A stretch of DNA of 64,000 bases, from assembly GCF_018408855.1 (NCBI RefSeq), contig NZ_AP024322.1, positions 806,001-870,000 on the forward strand. Reading direction: 5' to 3'. The notes beneath the pieces are model-generated. The model was not told the DNA's origin, did no database searches, and worked only from the letters and a program-made list of their open reading frames with translations. A program made the translations under genes and the position numbers. Positions 10,486-20,234 of the stretch are shown piece after piece. Origin of the DNA: Caballeronia sp. NK8 (lineage in GTDB: Bacteria > Pseudomonadota > Gammaproteobacteria > Burkholderiales > Burkholderiaceae). The stretch's first letter is position 1; each line of letters begins with the position of its first letter.

Positions 10486-12837
10486 CTAGTTTACCGGGGC
10501 GGGTTCGAAGGCTTCGACCGTCAGCGCGTCAAGAATTGCCTCGGGCGTCGCCGGCGCGCGCAGTTTCGGCGCATCGGCTGAATCCGGCGCGGCGGAGGCG
10601 ATCGCCGCGCGGATCGCGAGCAGCACCGAAAACGCCAGCAGGAGCGGCGGCTCGCCGACCGCCTTCGAGCGGAAAATCGTCGGTTCGGCGTTGTCGTTGC
10701 CCGCGTTACGAAAGAGGGCGACGTTGAAGATCGCAGGCGCGTCGCTGACGGCGGGAATCTTGTAGGTCGACGGCGCGTGCGTCATCAGACGCCCGTCGCG
10801 GTTCCACCACAGCTCTTCAGTCGTGAGCCAGCCCATGCCCTGAATGAAGCCGCCTTCCACCTGACCGATATCGATGGCCGGATTGATCGAGCGTCCGGCG
10901 TCGTGCAGCAGATCGGCGCGCAACAGCTTCCATTCGCCGGTGAGCGTATCGACAATCACTTCCGACACCGCCGCGCCATACGCGAAGTAGTAGAACGGAT
11001 GGCCCTGCAGCGTTTTCGCGTCCCAGTGGACTTTCGGCGTCGAATAGAAACCGTCCGACCACAACTGCACACGCGCGAGATACGCGGCCGCGACGAGCTG
11101 ATCGAACGGCATCTGACCGTCGTTCACTTCCACGACGCCGCCACGAAACCGTACATCCGACGCAGTGCCGCCGAGCTGCTTCACGACGAGTTCGGCAAGC
11201 CGCGCGCGGATCGTGAGCGCCGCGTCCTCGGCGGCCTTGCCGTTGAGGTCGCTGCCCGTCGATGCCGCCGTCGCCGAGGTATTCGCGACCTTCGACGTAT
11301 CCGTCGCCGTCACGCGCACGCGCGGCAGGCCGATGCCGAGCACGCTCGCGACGACCTGCGCGACCTTCGTGTTGAGCCCCTGGCCCATTTCCGTGCCGCC
11401 GTGATTGACGAGCACGGAGCCGTCTTTGTAGACGTGCACGAGCGCGCCCGCCTGATTCAGGAACGGCACGTTGAACGAGATGCCGAACTTGACCGGCGTG
11501 AACGCGATGCCGCGCCTGAGCACGCTGCTTTTTGCGTTGAACGCGGCGACTTCGGCGCGGCGTTTCTGATAATCGCTCGACGCGATGAGTTCGTCGGTCA
11601 GCGCCGCGATCACGTTGTCCGCGACCGGCTGGCCGTAAGGCGTCACATTGCGATCGCCGATGCCGTAGTAATTCGCGCGCCGCACGTCGAGCGGATCGCG
11701 TTTCAGCCGATGCGCGATGTCATCGAGCATCACTTCCATCACGAGCGCGCCTTGCGGTCCGCCGAAGCCGCGAAACGCGGTGTTCGACTGCGTGTTGGTC
11801 TTGCAGCACAGCGCGCGAATCTCGACATCGCTCAGGTAGTACGCGTTGTCGAAGTGGCAGACGGCGCGCGTTGCGACCGCGCCCGACAGATCCGCCGAAT
11901 AGCCCGCCCGCAACGCGATCTCGACGCGCGCGCCGACGATGCGGCCGTCGTCGTCGAAGCCGCATTCGTATTCGTAGACCGCGTCGTGGCGCTTGCCGGT
12001 GATCATGAAGTCGTCGTCGCGGTCGGCGCGCAGCTTCACGGGGCGCTTCAGCAGATGCGCCGCGAGCGAGGCCACGCACGCGAACAGCGCCGATTGCGAT
12101 TCCTTGCCGCCGAAGCCGCCGCCCATGCGCCGGCATTCGCACAGCACGGCGTGGGTCGGCCAGCCGAGCATGTGCGCGACGACCTGCTGCATCTCGCTCG
12201 GATGTTGCGTCGAACTGTGGACGAGCATGCCGTCCTGCTCTTTCGGCATCGCGTAGGCGACCTGGCCTTCGAGATAGAACTGCTCCTGGCCGCCTACTTC
12301 GAACTCGCTCTTCAAGCGATGCTTCGCCGCCGCGATGCGTGCGGCCGGATCGCCGCGCAGCAGATGCAGCGGCGGCAGCACGAACTGATTGCGCGCCTTC
12401 GCTTCGCGCGGCGTGAGCACGGCTTCGAGCGGCTCGTAGCGCACCACATCCTCGCTTTTCGCGAGCGCGGCGGCGCGGCGCGCCAGATCGTGACTCTCGG
12501 CGATGACGGCGAACACCGGCTGGCCGAGGTACTGCACTTCATCGGTGGCGAGGATCGGGTCGTCGTGCAGCACCGGGCCGCAATTGTTCTCGCCGGGAAT
12601 GTCGGCGGCTGTCAGTACCGCGACGACGCCGGGCGCTGCGCGCACCGCGTCCAGATCGAGCGACACGATGCGCGCGTGAGCATGCCGCGACAGTCCGAGC
12701 GCCGCGTGCAGCGTGCCGCGCAGTTCGGGAATGTCGTCGATATAGACCGCTTCGCCGCTCACGTGCAGCGCCGCCGATTCGTGCGGCAGCGCGGCTCCGG
12801 CGGCATCGAGCGCGATCGGTTCGGTGACCTTGTTCAT
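10486..12837 (-). CDS. xdhB: Xanthine dehydrogenase, molybdopterin-binding subunit
   Basis: A 783-residue large subunit. It shows GGGFGGKES (Moco-binding loop), AFRGFGGPQG (substrate-channel Arg region), GTEMGQGLN, and near the C-terminus AVGEPPLLLAF with the catalytic glutamate. Together with XdhA it oxidises hypoxanthine to xanthine to urate. The start ATG overlaps the xdhA TGA (ATGA), showing tight coupling. Upstream in-frame sequence belongs to the xdhA shadow and was excluded. Confidence 0.95.
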   Translation of the reverse strand: MNKVTEPIALDAAGAALPHESAALHVSGEAVYIDDIPELRGTLHAALGLSRHAHARIVSLDLDAVRAAPGVVAVLTAADIPGENNCGPVLHDDPILATDEVQYLGQPVFAVIAESHDLARRAAALAKSEDVVRYEPLEAVLTPREAKARNQFVLPPLHLLRGDPAARIAAAKHRLKSEFEVGGQEQFYLEGQVAYAMPKEQDGMLVHSSTQHPSEMQQVVAHMLGWPTHAVLCECRRMGGGFGGKESQSALFACVASLAAHLLKRPVKLRADRDDDFMITGKRHDAVYEYECGFDDDGRIVGARVEIALRAGYSADLSGAVATRAVCHFDNAYYLSDVEIRALCCKTNTQSNTAFRGFGGPQGALVMEVMLDDIAHRLKRDPLDVRRANYYGIGDRNVTPYGQPVADNVIAALTDELIASSDYQKRRAEVAAFNAKSSVLRRGIAFTPVKFGISFNVPFLNQAGALVHVYKDGSVLVNHGGTEMGQGLNTKVAQVVASVLGIGLPRVRVTATDTSKVANTSATAASTGSDLNGKAAEDAALTIRARLAELVVKQLGGTASDVRFRGGVVEVNDGQMPFDQLVAAAYLARVQLWSDGFYSTPKVHWDAKTLQGHPFYYFAYGAAVSEVIVDTLTGEWKLLRADLLHDAGRSINPAIDIGQVEGGFIQGMGWLTTEELWWNRDGRLMTHAPSTYKIPAVSDAPAIFNVALFRNAGNDNAEPTIFRSKAVGEPPLLLAFSVLLAIRAAIASAAPDSADAPKLRAPATPEAILDALTVEAFEPAPVN

Positions 12838-14336
12838 GGCTGCTCCTGCGCTTCGTAGGCGAAGGCGCTCACGTCGGCGAGCGCGAGCGGTGCATCGCGG
12901 CGCGTTTCCAGATAGAAGCGCCACAGGACGTTGCGCGCCACTTTCGCGCGATACGCGCTCGACGCGCGCATGTCGGTGAGCGGCTGGAAATCGGCGTCGA
13001 GCGCGGCCATCGCGGCGCGCGCCGTGTCTTCGGTCCAGTCGCCGCCGATCAGCGCCGCTTCCGCCTGGGTCGCGCGTTTCGGCGTCGCGGCCATGCCGCC
13101 GAACGCGATGCGCGCATCCGTCACGCGATGCTGCGCGTCGAGCGTGATCGCGAACGCGGCGCACACCGCCGAGATGTCCTGGTCGTAGCGCTTCGCCACC
13201 TTGTAGGTGCGAAAGCGCAGCGCCGCGACCGGGCGCGGCACGCGAATCGACGCGACGAATTCGCCTGCGTCGAGCGCGGTTTTCTGATAGCCGAGATAGA
13301 ACGCATCGAGCGGCACCGTGCGGGTCTTGTCGGCCTTTTGCAGCACGAGTTCCGTCTTAAGCGCGATCAGTGCGGGCATCGAATCGCCGATCGGCGAGCC
13401 ATTCGCGACGTTGCCGCCGAGCGTGCCCGCATTGCGGATCGGCCGCGACGCGAAGCGCGTCCACAGTTCGGCGAGTTCGGGATAGTCGGCGGCGAGCGCG
13501 GCGTAGGCGTCCTCCAGCGAGGCCGCCGCGCCGATGGTCAGCGTCTGCGCGTCGCGCTCGATGGTCTTCAGTTCGTCGACGTTGCCGATGTAGAGCAGGT
13601 CGCCGAGATCGCGGAATTGCTTCGTCACCCACAAGCCGACGTCGGTGCTGCCCGCGAGCAGCCGCGCGTTCGGCTGCGATGCGCGCAAGCGCGCGAATTC
13701 GGCGCGCGTGACGGGGGCCTGGAACGTGTGCGGACCGGATGCATCGGACGCGCGATATTCGAACGTCTGCGTGCGCTTCAGTGCAAGCAACTGTTGCGTC
13801 AGCGCGTCGGCATCGAAGGGCGGGCGCGGGTAGTCGAACATGCGCTGCGCGGCATCGACGATCGGCCGATAACCCGTGCAGCGGCACAGATTCCCCGACA
13901 GCGCGGCGGCGATGTCATCGCGCGACGGCGCTCCCGCATCGCGCGGATGGCTGTGATAGAGCGCCCACAGGGACATCGCGAAGCCGGGCGTGCAGAAGCC
14001 GCATTGCGAGCCGTGACAATCGACGAGCGCCTGCTGCACCGGATGCAGCGCGCCATCCGCGCCGCGCAGATCCTCGACGGTAAAGAGGGCGCGCGAATCG
14101 AGCGTCGGCAGAAACTGGATGCAGGCGTTGACGGCCTTGAGCGCGAGCGCGCCGGCGGCGTCGAGTTCGCCGATCACGACGGTGCACGCGCCGCAATCGC
14201 CTTCCGCGCAGCCTTCCTTCGTGCCGGTGCAAAGCGCGGTCTCGCGCAGATGCTGAAGCACCGTGCGCGTGGTGGGAGCGTCGCCGATCTCGCGTACGGC
14301 GCCGCGTTGGAGAAAGCGGATGGTTTGCGTTGTCAT
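12834..14336 (-). CDS. xdhA: Xanthine dehydrogenase, FeS/FAD subunit
   Basis: A 500-residue small subunit and first gene of the purine operon. The N-terminus holds the plant-type [2Fe-2S] motif CTGTKEGCAEGDCGAC. The second [2Fe-2S] domain has CGFCTPG and GNLCRCTGY near residues 120-155. The C-terminal two thirds is the FAD-binding domain (TLGGNVANGSPIGDSMPAL). Electrons pass from Moco in XdhB through the two clusters to FAD and NAD+. A long intergenic stretch upstream carries a dyad that may be the operator. Confidence 0.95.
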   Translation of the reverse strand: MTTQTIRFLQRGAVREIGDAPTTRTVLQHLRETALCTGTKEGCAEGDCGACTVVIGELDAAGALALKAVNACIQFLPTLDSRALFTVEDLRGADGALHPVQQALVDCHGSQCGFCTPGFAMSLWALYHSHPRDAGAPSRDDIAAALSGNLCRCTGYRPIVDAAQRMFDYPRPPFDADALTQQLLALKRTQTFEYRASDASGPHTFQAPVTRAEFARLRASQPNARLLAGSTDVGLWVTKQFRDLGDLLYIGNVDELKTIERDAQTLTIGAAASLEDAYAALAADYPELAELWTRFASRPIRNAGTLGGNVANGSPIGDSMPALIALKTELVLQKADKTRTVPLDAFYLGYQKTALDAGEFVASIRVPRPVAALRFRTYKVAKRYDQDISAVCAAFAITLDAQHRVTDARIAFGGMAATPKRATQAEAALIGGDWTEDTARAAMAALDADFQPLTDMRASSAYRAKVARNVLWRFYLETRRDAPLALADVSAFAYEAQEQP

Positions 14337-14469
14337 GAGTGAAAAGACATTGCGGACCGGGCGCGCGTTACGCGGTTTCCGTTCGCCTCATGGGTTGCAT
14401 GAGAAAGCTGCCTTTGAGCGAATCGGACTGCGCGCACGTAGATCGCCATCCAGACACGAACATATCACC

Positions 14470-14490
14470 GCAATATCCCAAAAATATTGC
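14470..14490. promoter_or_regulatory. 21-bp dyad upstream of the xdh operon
   Basis: GCAATAT, 7 bp, ATATTGC is a perfect inverted repeat with 7-bp arms, about 134 bp upstream of the xdhA start. The only genes around it are xdhA (reading away) and the end of dsbB, so a role in regulating the purine operon is the simplest reading. The spacing is compatible with an LTTR or TetR/GntR-type dimer; no regulator gene is adjacent. Confidence 0.4.
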
Positions 14491-14570
14491 CGGGCACGTA
14501 TCAAGATTATGCGGATGCGCTGATGCGGGAAAGGGGAAAGCGCGTGGAGCGGGGTGAAGCGGGCAAGAAC

Positions 14571-14593
14571 GGGCGACCGCGACCGGGTCGCCC
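14571..14593 (-). terminator. Possible terminator hairpin after dsbB
   Basis: GGGCGACC and GGTCGCCC form an 8-bp stem with a 7-nt loop just beyond the dsbB stop on the minus strand. It lacks a real T-run, so termination strength is uncertain. Confidence 0.4.
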
Positions 14594-14601
14594 GGAAATA
14601 A

Positions 14602-15147
14602 TTACCGTACTGCGGTGCGCAGATTGCGCTTCAGACGCAGACTGGCCACGACCAGCACGAAAATCAGCGCGAACGCGATCAGCGACCACTGCGGCAGGGA
14701 CAGCCCGAGGATCGGCGGATACGGCGTCTCGCACAGGCCCGCGACCTTGAACACCTGCGGCAGCCAGGCCGCGGGCGGCAGGCCGTCGACGATCGGCTGA
14801 AGCGCGTCGAAGCCGCAACTGAAGCCGGGATGCGACTGCACGTAGACGTGGCGCGCCGCCGTGGCGATCCCGCCGAGCGCCGAGATGGCGACGAGCGTTT
14901 CGAACAGCGCGATGCCGCGCCAGTTGCGGAAGATCGCGCCGAGAAACGCGAAGATCGCGACCAGCACGAAGAAATAGCGCTGGATGATGCACAGCGGGCA
15001 GGGATCTTCGTTATGGAAGAATTGCAGATAGAGCGCGCCGCCGACCAGGCCGAGACTGACGAAACCGAGCAGCACGAGGAGGCGCCGCTCGCGCCGCACC
15101 GCCCGGTCGTCCTGATGCATCGTGAAGTGATGTAAAGAGTTGTTCAT
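14602..15147 (-). CDS. dsbB: Disulfide bond formation protein DsbB
   Basis: A 181-residue inner-membrane protein with four hydrophobic segments. The quinone-proximal pair Cys50 and Cys53 (CPLC) lies in the first periplasmic loop and the second pair Cys111 and Cys139 in the second loop (SCGFD and GLCETPYPP). DsbB re-oxidises DsbA and passes electrons to ubiquinone. An alternative start at MHQDD (codon 11, position 15117) is equally plausible; the TM pattern is unaffected. Confidence 0.93.
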   Translation of the reverse strand: MNNSLHHFTMHQDDRAVRRERRLLVLLGFVSLGLVGGALYLQFFHNEDPCPLCIIQRYFFVLVAIFAFLGAIFRNWRGIALFETLVAISALGGIATAARHVYVQSHPGFSCGFDALQPIVDGLPPAAWLPQVFKVAGLCETPYPPILGLSLPQWSLIAFALIFVLVVASLRLKRNLRTAVR

Positions 15148-15252
15148 TGTTTCGCAACGATTCGAGAAGGAAGCACCTGAGTTGCGCCGGTCGCGCGGTG
15201 AATTCTAGCGCGAACGCCCGATGCGCAAAATCCGCCGCCGATTTTCAGGCGT

Positions 15253-16632
15253 TCAGCGCGTCGTCGCGAGCACCGCTTCGACCGCGCGTCCGATCGACAG
15301 CAACGCGTCGTCGGAGTTCGGCGCGCCCGCGAGCATCAGGCCAACAGGCGCTTCGCCGCGCGGATGGCAAGGCAGCGTCAGCGCGCACGCATCGAGAAAG
15401 TTGAAGGTCGTAGGGTTGCGCAGGATCAGCGCGTTGGCGCGCGTGAAGGCGTCGTCGTCGGCTTCCAGATCGGCGATGCGCGGCGGCAGCACTGGCACCG
15501 TCGGGCAGACGATGGCGTCGAAACGCTGCCAGAGCGTCGTGCGGGCCTCTTCGATCATCGCGGCGCGCGCCTCGCACAGGTCGATGTAATCCGCCGCGCT
15601 TGCCGCCTCGGCGCGCTTCAGCCGCGCGAGCACGCGCGGATCGTATTCGCCGCCGCGCTCGGCCATCAGTTTCCGATGCCACGCATGGGCTTCGATCGCG
15701 ACGAGCGGGTAGCGATTGATCTCCGGCAGCCGGTCGAGTGGCGCGAAACGCACGTCTTCGACGAGCGCGCCCGCGGCGGCCAGATGATTGACGGCTGCGG
15801 CGACCGCGTTGGCGACGGGCGCCTCGACGCCATCGGTCACGTAGTTCGTCAGCACGCCCAGGCGCACGCCGTCGAGCGGACGCGTCGCGGGCACGCCGGG
15901 GTCGCGCCCCGCGAGAATGCGGTCGACGAGCGCACAGCACGCAACCGACACCCCGATCGGCCCGAACGAGTCGAGCGACTTCGAGAGCGGCACGCCGCCT
16001 TGCTTCGGGATGCGGCTCGCGGTCGGCTTGAAGCCGGTGATGCCGCACAGCGCGGCGGGAATGCGGATCGAGCCGCCGGTGTCGGTGCCGAGCGCGATCG
16101 CGGCCATGCCATCCGCGACCGATGCCGCCGCGCCCGACGAGGAACCGCCCGCGATGCGCGCGTCGCCCGGCACGTCGGCGCGCCACGGGGAACGCGGCGT
16201 GCCGTAATGCGGATTCAGGCCAAGGCCGGAGAACGCGAACTCGCTCATGTTGGTGCGCCCGACCAGCACCGCGCCCGCGCGGCGCAGACGCGCGACGGCG
16301 ACGGCATCGGCCTTCGCGGGCGCGGCGTCGCGCAGCGCTTTCGAACCGGCGCGCGTCACCTGGCCTTCGATGTCGAACAGATCCTTGATCGAGACGGGAA
16401 TGCCCGCGAGCGGCGACAGCACGGTGCCGGCGCGGCGCAGCGCGTCGTGCGCGTCGGCGGCGGCGCGGGCGTGTTCTGCATCGACATGCATGAAGACGGT
16501 CGAACCCTGGCCCGACGGATCGGCGATGCGCTCGAGCGCCGCCTCGACGAGCGCGCGGCTCGTCGTGCGGCCGCTTTTGAGATCGGTGGCGAGTTGGGCG
16601 AGAGGGGCGAACTGCGGCGAAGTGGTCGGCAT
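15253..16632 (-). CDS. Amidase-signature hydrolase
   Basis: A 459-residue protein of the amidase signature family. The Ser-cisSer-Lys triad is visible: Lys83 (SIKDLFD), the GGSSSG loop at 163-167 and Ser188 in GTDTGGS. Family members hydrolyse a wide range of amides; GatA is the tRNA-dependent member, but no gatB or gatC is nearby, so this is a stand-alone amidase with unknown substrate. It lies between hemN and dsbB with over 100 bp on each side, suggesting its own transcript. Confidence 0.85.
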   Translation of the reverse strand: MPTTSPQFAPLAQLATDLKSGRTTSRALVEAALERIADPSGQGSTVFMHVDAEHARAAADAHDALRRAGTVLSPLAGIPVSIKDLFDIEGQVTRAGSKALRDAAPAKADAVAVARLRRAGAVLVGRTNMSEFAFSGLGLNPHYGTPRSPWRADVPGDARIAGGSSSGAAASVADGMAAIALGTDTGGSIRIPAALCGITGFKPTASRIPKQGGVPLSKSLDSFGPIGVSVACCALVDRILAGRDPGVPATRPLDGVRLGVLTNYVTDGVEAPVANAVAAAVNHLAAAGALVEDVRFAPLDRLPEINRYPLVAIEAHAWHRKLMAERGGEYDPRVLARLKRAEAASAADYIDLCEARAAMIEEARTTLWQRFDAIVCPTVPVLPPRIADLEADDDAFTRANALILRNPTTFNFLDACALTLPCHPRGEAPVGLMLAGAPNSDDALLSIGRAVEAVLATTR

Positions 16633-16781
16633 GGCGTCGGGCAGTGGCGTGGCCGCGTGCGAGAAGTCCGGGCGCGCCCGGCGCTTCGCATCGGCAGTGA
16701 ATGGATGGGCGCGCTGTGGCTCGAAGCCGGGACGCCCAAGGTGGCTGTCATTCTAAGCCACCGCCGCCGTTCGAACACCGC

Positions 16782-18164
16782 TCAGATCGTGCGCGAGAAG
16801 CGCCGCAGGCTCGCCTGTCCCAGATAGCGGTCGAACACCGACGCGACGTTGCGCACCAGCATGCGCCCGGCGGGCAGCACGCGGATCGCGTCGCGCGACA
16901 GGTCGATCAGGCCGTCGTCGGCCATCGGCGCGAGGCGCGCGAGTTCGCTGGCGAATGCGGTGGGAAATTCGATGCCGTGCGTGCTCGCGACATCGTCGAA
17001 ACGCAGCTCGCCGCCGCACATGAGACGCATGATGACGTCGCGGCGGAGTTCGTCGTCGGCGCAAAGACGCACGCCGCGCGCGATGGCGAGACGCCCCGCA
17101 TCGATCGCGGCGGCGTAGTCGGCAAGCTCGCGCGCGTTTTGCGCGTAGACGTCGCCGATCTTGCCGATCGACGACGCGCCGATGCCGACCAGATCGCAAT
17201 CCGCGTGCGTGCTGTAGCCCTGGAAGTTGCGCTGGAGCGTGCCCGCTTCGAACGCGCGCGTGAGTTCGTCGCCGGGCAGCGCAAAATGATCCATGCCGAT
17301 ATAAACGTAACCCGCGTCGCTCATGCGCGCGATCACGCGCTCGAGAATCGCGAGGCGCTCGGTGGCCGAGGGCAGCGTGCTTTCGTCGATCTGCCGCTGC
17401 ATCTTGAAGAGCGCCGGCATGTGCGCGTAGCCGAATACGGAGACGCGGTCGGGCTTCAGATCGACGATCGCGTCGAGGGTGCGCGAGAAGCTCACGACGC
17501 TTTGATGCGGCAAGCCGTAGATCAGATCGACGCTCACCGACTTGAAGCCGTTCGCGCGCGCGGCGTCGAGCACGGTTTCGGTCATCGCGCGCGGCTGGAT
17601 GCGGTTGACGGCGCGCTGCACGCGCTCGTCGAAATCCTGCACGCCGAGGCTCAGGCGATTGAAGCCGAGTTCGCGCAGCAATGCGATCGTTTCCGCCGAC
17701 GCTTCGCGCGGATCGACTTCGATCGAATATTCGGCGCGGTCATCGGGGACGAGGTTGAAATGCTCGCGCGTGGCCGACATCAGCTCGGTCATCTCGTCGT
17801 GCGACAGGAAGGTCGGCGTGCCGCCGCCCCAATGGAGTTGCGTGACCGGGCGCGAGGTGTCGAAGAGCGCGGCCTGCAACGCGAGTTCGCGCTTCATCCG
17901 GTCGAGATAAGGGCGTGCGTGTGCGCGATTTTTCGTCGCGACCTTGTTGCAGCCGCAATAGAAGCAGACCGTGTCGCAGAACGGGATGTGGAAGTAAAGC
18001 GAGAGGTCGGCGCTCGCGCTGCTGTTTTTCGCCGCTTCGCGATAATGCGCGGGGTCGAACGAGTCGGTGAACTGGACGGCGGTCGGATAGGACGTGTAGC
18101 GCGGACCGTGCGCGTCGTAGCGCGCGAGCAGGTCGGGGCGAAAGAGCGGGGTGGCGGGACTCAT
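16782..18164 (-). CDS. hemN: Oxygen-independent coproporphyrinogen III dehydrogenase
   Basis: A 460-residue radical-SAM enzyme. The N-terminal YTSYPTAVQF and the cluster motif CDTVCFYCGC (Cys63, Cys67, Cys70) are diagnostic for true HemN rather than HemW. It decarboxylates coproporphyrinogen III under low oxygen during heme synthesis. The ATG at MSPATPLF was chosen because the longer upstream frame lacks family similarity. The 149-bp gap between it and the amidase holds nothing I recognise. Confidence 0.93.
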   Translation of the reverse strand: MSPATPLFRPDLLARYDAHGPRYTSYPTAVQFTDSFDPAHYREAAKNSSASADLSLYFHIPFCDTVCFYCGCNKVATKNRAHARPYLDRMKRELALQAALFDTSRPVTQLHWGGGTPTFLSHDEMTELMSATREHFNLVPDDRAEYSIEVDPREASAETIALLRELGFNRLSLGVQDFDERVQRAVNRIQPRAMTETVLDAARANGFKSVSVDLIYGLPHQSVVSFSRTLDAIVDLKPDRVSVFGYAHMPALFKMQRQIDESTLPSATERLAILERVIARMSDAGYVYIGMDHFALPGDELTRAFEAGTLQRNFQGYSTHADCDLVGIGASSIGKIGDVYAQNARELADYAAAIDAGRLAIARGVRLCADDELRRDVIMRLMCGGELRFDDVASTHGIEFPTAFASELARLAPMADDGLIDLSRDAIRVLPAGRMLVRNVASVFDRYLGQASLRRFSRTI

Positions 18165-18312
18165 GGCGGACCTCTGGGAATCATCCGAGTCTAATCGGAC
18201 GATGCGCGCCGGAATTGCGTGATAAGGTCGCAGCCCGGCCGCGGCGATTTGACGAAGCGCAAAGGTGAGGCGTGGGACAATGTCGTTTCTTTTTGCGCTG
18301 TTCGGTGTCGCC

Positions 18313-18600
18313 ATGTCGATCGATTCTTCGCCCCATGCCTGCCGCGAAGGCTGCGGTGCGTGCTGCATCGCGCCGTCCATCTCCAGTCCGATTCCGGGCA
18401 TGCCGGAGGGCAAGCGCGCGGGCGAGCGCTGCATTCAATTAGGCGATGATCTGCGCTGCGGGATATTCGGCGATCCGCGCCGGCCCGCGTGTTGTGGCGG
18501 GCTGCAGCCTTCCGCGGAGATGTGCGGCGAGACGCGCGAATATGCGCTCGTGTGGATCGAGAGGCTGGAAGCGCAGACACAGCCGACGCAACTGTCGTGA
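18313..18600 (+). CDS. YkgJ-type cysteine-cluster protein
   Basis: A 95-residue protein rich in cysteine: CREGCGACC near the N-terminus, then RCIQL, LRCGIF, PACCGG and EMCGE. This spacing is typical of the YkgJ/UPF0153 family, presumed to bind zinc or an iron-sulfur cluster; the biochemical role is not established. Start at ATG (MSIDSS) preferred; an in-frame upstream ATG adds a short hydrophobic stretch without family support. Divergent from hemN. Confidence 0.8.
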   Translation: MSIDSSPHACREGCGACCIAPSISSPIPGMPEGKRAGERCIQLGDDLRCGIFGDPRRPACCGGLQPSAEMCGETREYALVWIERLEAQTQPTQLS

Positions 18601-18670
18601 CGATCGGCAGTCCAAAGCCCGAACCGCGCCACGAGGCGCAGACCTGAAGAAACGCACTGGAGGATCACGC

Positions 18671-19264
18671 ATGACGGAACCCGTCGCGCCGCTGCGGCGC
18701 CGGTTCGTGCTCGCAGGACTGATGTCGCTGCCCGCACTCGTACTCACATCGAAGGCCCGGGCGGCCTCGAACTCGATATTCCCGTTCATTCCGGACCACT
18801 ACACATTCTCGACGCAGCAGGTTCAGGCCGCCGTCGCGCGCAAGTTCCCGCTGCAACGCACGGCCTCGCAGATCTTCGACGTCGTTCTGAGCAATCCGGT
18901 CGTCGGCATGGCGCCGGATCGTAATCGCGTGACGGTGAAAGTCGACGCGCGTCTGGCCACGCCGTTCATGCCGAATCCCGTGGTCGGCGTGTTCACGCTT
19001 TCGACGCAACTCGGCTACGACGCGCCGACTCGTTCCGTCATCCTGATTTCACCGAGTGTTGACGATGCGCAGCTAACCGGCGACGCCGCGCAATATAACC
19101 AGCAGATCGCCTCGGTCGGCGCGCAACTGGCGGCGCAGTTGCTCGATCGCTATCCGATCCACACCTTCAAACCGGAGGAACTCCAGTTCGCCGGAGTGTC
19201 GTATGAACCCGGTACAATCACAGTCCTTACAAACGGCATACGTGTGCAGATCGTTGAGAAGTAA
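18671..19264 (+). CDS. DUF1439 exported protein (YceB-like)
   Basis: A 197-residue protein with a good GGAGG site about 8 bp before the ATG. The N-terminus RRRFVLAGLMSLPALVLTSKARA is a signal peptide with a twin-Arg-like start. The mature region (STQQVQAAVARKFP, the VGVFTLSTQLGYD stretch) looks like the DUF1439/YceB fold, a tubular lipid-binding-protein-like domain. There is no lipobox Cys, so it is probably periplasmic rather than a lipoprotein. It is followed by uppP after 63 bp. Confidence 0.72.
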   Translation: MTEPVAPLRRRFVLAGLMSLPALVLTSKARAASNSIFPFIPDHYTFSTQQVQAAVARKFPLQRTASQIFDVVLSNPVVGMAPDRNRVTVKVDARLATPFMPNPVVGVFTLSTQLGYDAPTRSVILISPSVDDAQLTGDAAQYNQQIASVGAQLAAQLLDRYPIHTFKPEELQFAGVSYEPGTITVLTNGIRVQIVEK

Positions 19265-19327
19265 GTCGAAATCTCTGCGCAATGTGCTCCACAAGCAACG
19301 GCGATAACGGCTAACAAGGGCTGACGG

Positions 19328-20161
19328 ATGGACTGGATATTGATGGTGAAGGCGCTCATTCTGGGCGTCGTCGAGGGCTTGACCGAATTTCTGCCGGTTT
19401 CGAGCACGGGGCATCTGATCGTGGCGGGCAGTTTGCTGAATTTCACCGACGCGCAGTCAAAAACGTTCGATGTCGTCATTCAGTTCGGCGCGATTCTCGC
19501 GATCTGCTGGGAATATCGCGCGAAGATCGGCTCCGTGGTCGTCGGTCTGCCGGCGCGCGCGGACGCACGGCGCTTCACGCTGAACGTGATCATCGCGACG
19601 ATTCCGGCCATCGTGCTGGGTCTGCTGTTCGAGAAAACCATCAAGTCGGTGCTGTTTTCGCCGGTGCCGGTGTCGGTCGCACTGATCGTCGGCGGCATCG
19701 TGATTCTGTGGGCCGAGGCGCGCCAGCGCGAACGCGCCGCCATGACGCGCGTGTATTCCGTCGACGATCTCTCCTATGCGGACGCCTTCAAGGTCGGTCT
19801 CGCGCAATGCTTCGCGCTGATTCCGGGCACCTCGCGTTCCGGCGCGACCATCATCGGCGGGATGCTGTTCGGGCTGGAGCGGCGCGTCGCCACGGAGTTC
19901 TCGTTCTTCCTCGCCATCCCGATCATCTTCGGCGCGACGCTCTACGAAATGGCGAAGTACTGGCGCACGCTGACGGTGGACGATTTCGGGCTGTTCGCCA
20001 TCGGGATGGTGGCCGCCTTCGTGAGCGCCTTCGTCTGCGTGCGCTGGCTGTTGCGCTACGTGGCGTCGCACGATTTCACGGCGTTCGCGTGGTATCGGAT
20101 CGGCTTCGGTTTGCTGATTCTGATCGTCGGCTACAGCGGCGGGCTGAGCTGGGCGGACTGA
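19328..20161 (+). CDS. uppP: Undecaprenyl-diphosphatase
   Basis: A 277-residue polytopic membrane enzyme (BacA/UppP). The two signature motifs are present: [16 protein letters not shown] near residues 17-32 and [10 protein letters not shown] near 160-170, which form the active site that removes the beta-phosphate of undecaprenyl pyrophosphate for recycling in peptidoglycan synthesis. Length matches the family. A strong hairpin follows the stop. Confidence 0.95.
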   Translation: MDWILMVKALILGVVEGLTEFLPVSSTGHLIVAGSLLNFTDAQSKTFDVVIQFGAILAICWEYRAKIGSVVVGLPARADARRFTLNVIIATIPAIVLGLLFEKTIKSVLFSPVPVSVALIVGGIVILWAEARQRERAAMTRVYSVDDLSYADAFKVGLAQCFALIPGTSRSGATIIGGMLFGLERRVATEFSFFLAIPIIFGATLYEMAKYWRTLTVDDFGLFAIGMVAAFVSAFVCVRWLLRYVASHDFTAFAWYRIGFGLLILIVGYSGGLSWAD

Positions 20162-20186
20162 GCGCGGTTTCGTCGCGCACGATGCA

Positions 20187-20219
20187 AAACGCCACGGCTT
20201 GCCGTGGCGTTTGTCTTTT
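20187..20219 (+). terminator. Terminator between uppP and trmB
   Basis: AAACGCCACGGC/GCCGTGGCGTTT hairpin followed by a T-rich stretch on the plus strand; the A-run on the other side makes it usable for trmB as well. The same AACGCCACGG stem recurs at 40961. Confidence 0.85.
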
Positions 20220-20234
20220 CCGGGTAGGGCTCTT

